Assembly (NCBI GenBank): GCA_025355915.1
Contig: JANXYT010000042.1
Span: forward strand, 1-7,180
Length of the DNA: 7,180 nucleotides
Direction of reading: 5' to 3'
DNA from: Holophagaceae bacterium
GTDB lineage: Bacteria > Acidobacteriota > Holophagae > Holophagales > Holophagaceae
A program made the translations under genes and the position numbers. Each line of letters opens with the position of its first letter. Position 1 is the first letter of the stretch. A model generated the notes under the pieces. The model was given only the letters and a program-made list of their open reading frames with translations, was not told the origin of the DNA and searched no databases. This document shows positions 6,679-7,180 of this stretch, piece by piece.

Positions 6679-7180
6679 CTACTCCAAGCCGAAGGTCGAG
6701 GTCTCCAGTTCCTTCTTAACACATGCCATGAACAAATCGCCGACGGCGCCATCGATGATCCGGTGGTCGAAGCCGAGGCTGCTGAACATCATCTGGCGGA
6801 TGGCGATGAAATCCGTGCCATCGGGGCCGGTGATGACCACGGGGCGCTTCACAATGGCGCCCACGCCCTGAATAGCCACCTGGGGCTGGTTGATGATGGG
6901 CAGGCCGAAGGTGTCACCGTAGACACCGGGATTGGTGATGGTAAAAGTGCCGCTGCTGATCTCGTCGGGCTTGAGTTGTTTGGAGCGGGCCCGCCCCGCC
7001 AGATCGTTGAGGCTGCGGGCCAAGCCGCCCAGGTTCATCATGTCGGCGTTCTTCACCACGGGCACGATGAGGCCCCAATCGAGGCTCACCGCGATTCCGA
7101 TGTTGATGTCCTGCTTGTAGATGATGTTGTCGCCGTCCACGGAGGTGTTGACCACGGGGTAGGCTCGCAGGGCCTTGCAC
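6679..7180 (-). CDS. 2-oxo acid dehydrogenase E2, dihydrolipoamide acyltransferase (C-terminal fragment)
   Basis: The last 167 codons of the gene; the lipoyl domain(s), the E1/E3-binding domain and the start of the catalytic domain lie beyond the right edge. E2 moves an acyl group from lipoamide to CoA in the pyruvate, 2-oxoglutarate or branched-chain 2-oxo acid dehydrogenase complex. Family phrases in order are ALRAYPVVN, INIGIAVSLDWGLIVPVVKNAD, the ISSGTFTITNPGVYG stretch, LPIINQPQVAIQGVGAI and the active-site motif DHRIIDGA, with catalytic His at 6765-6763 and Asp at 6753-6751. The frame is open to the window edge, so internal GTG or ATG codons here are not the start. Which of the three complexes it serves cannot be told from this part. 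It is convergent with dnaB across a shared terminator. Confidence 0.95.
   Translation of the reverse strand, partial: CKALRAYPVVNTSVDGDNIIYKQDINIGIAVSLDWGLIVPVVKNADMMNLGGLARSLNDLAGRARSKQLKPDEISSGTFTITNPGVYGDTFGLPIINQPQVAIQGVGAIVKRPVVITGPDGTDFIAIRQMMFSSLGFDHRIIDGAVGDLFMACVKKELETSTFGLE

Noticed and set aside
7100..7155. GTG at 7155 as a start of the E2 gene
   Set aside because: The frame continues upstream to the window edge with conserved E2 residues (ALRAYP), so this GTG is an internal Val codon.

Overview
The window is GC-rich, densely coded DNA from a bacterium. An SanA-type envelope protein, a lipoprotein signal peptide and a MacB/LolD-type ABC ATPase together suggest a Gram-negative (diderm) host. 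Gene content and protein style would fit an Acidobacteriota relative such as the Holophaga/Geothrix group, but that is an impression, not something the sequence proves. I see no rRNA, tRNA, CRISPR array, insertion sequence or phage gene.

Layout: the left part (1-2011) is a minus-strand run. It reads, in order of transcription, a SanA/YdcF-family membrane protein (2011-1328), a thiolase (1331-186, sharing an ATGA stop/start with the SanA gene) and the first 33 codons of an ABC transporter ATPase (100-1, cut by the window edge). A divergent junction of only 36-66 bp (2012 to 2047/2077) separates this run from a plus-strand pair: a large lipoprotein of about 1054 residues (2078-5242) and, 18 bp later, the replicative helicase dnaB (5261-6634). 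The dnaB stop codon lies inside a perfect 15-bp inverted repeat (6630-6665), which looks like a two-way terminator. Beyond it, on the minus strand, is the C-terminal part of a 2-oxo acid dehydrogenase E2 acyltransferase (6679-7180, cut by the window edge).

Most of this is housekeeping (dnaB, E2) or ordinary metabolism. Two genes stand out. The large lipoprotein appears to carry a PHP-type metallohydrolase fold of the CehA/McbA kind in which every recognisable metal-binding motif has been replaced (DVPAPT where D-x-H-x-H is expected, TEED for TDH, HQP for NHP, GLSAAR for GNSDSH). It is therefore probably a non-catalytic surface protein. The thiolase keeps the acyl-accepting Cys89, Asn302 and His334, but has Gly364 where the second catalytic Cys (CIGGG motif) normally sits. 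The genes do not form one obvious pathway. The thiolase and E2 both belong to acyl-CoA metabolism but lie in separate transcription units.
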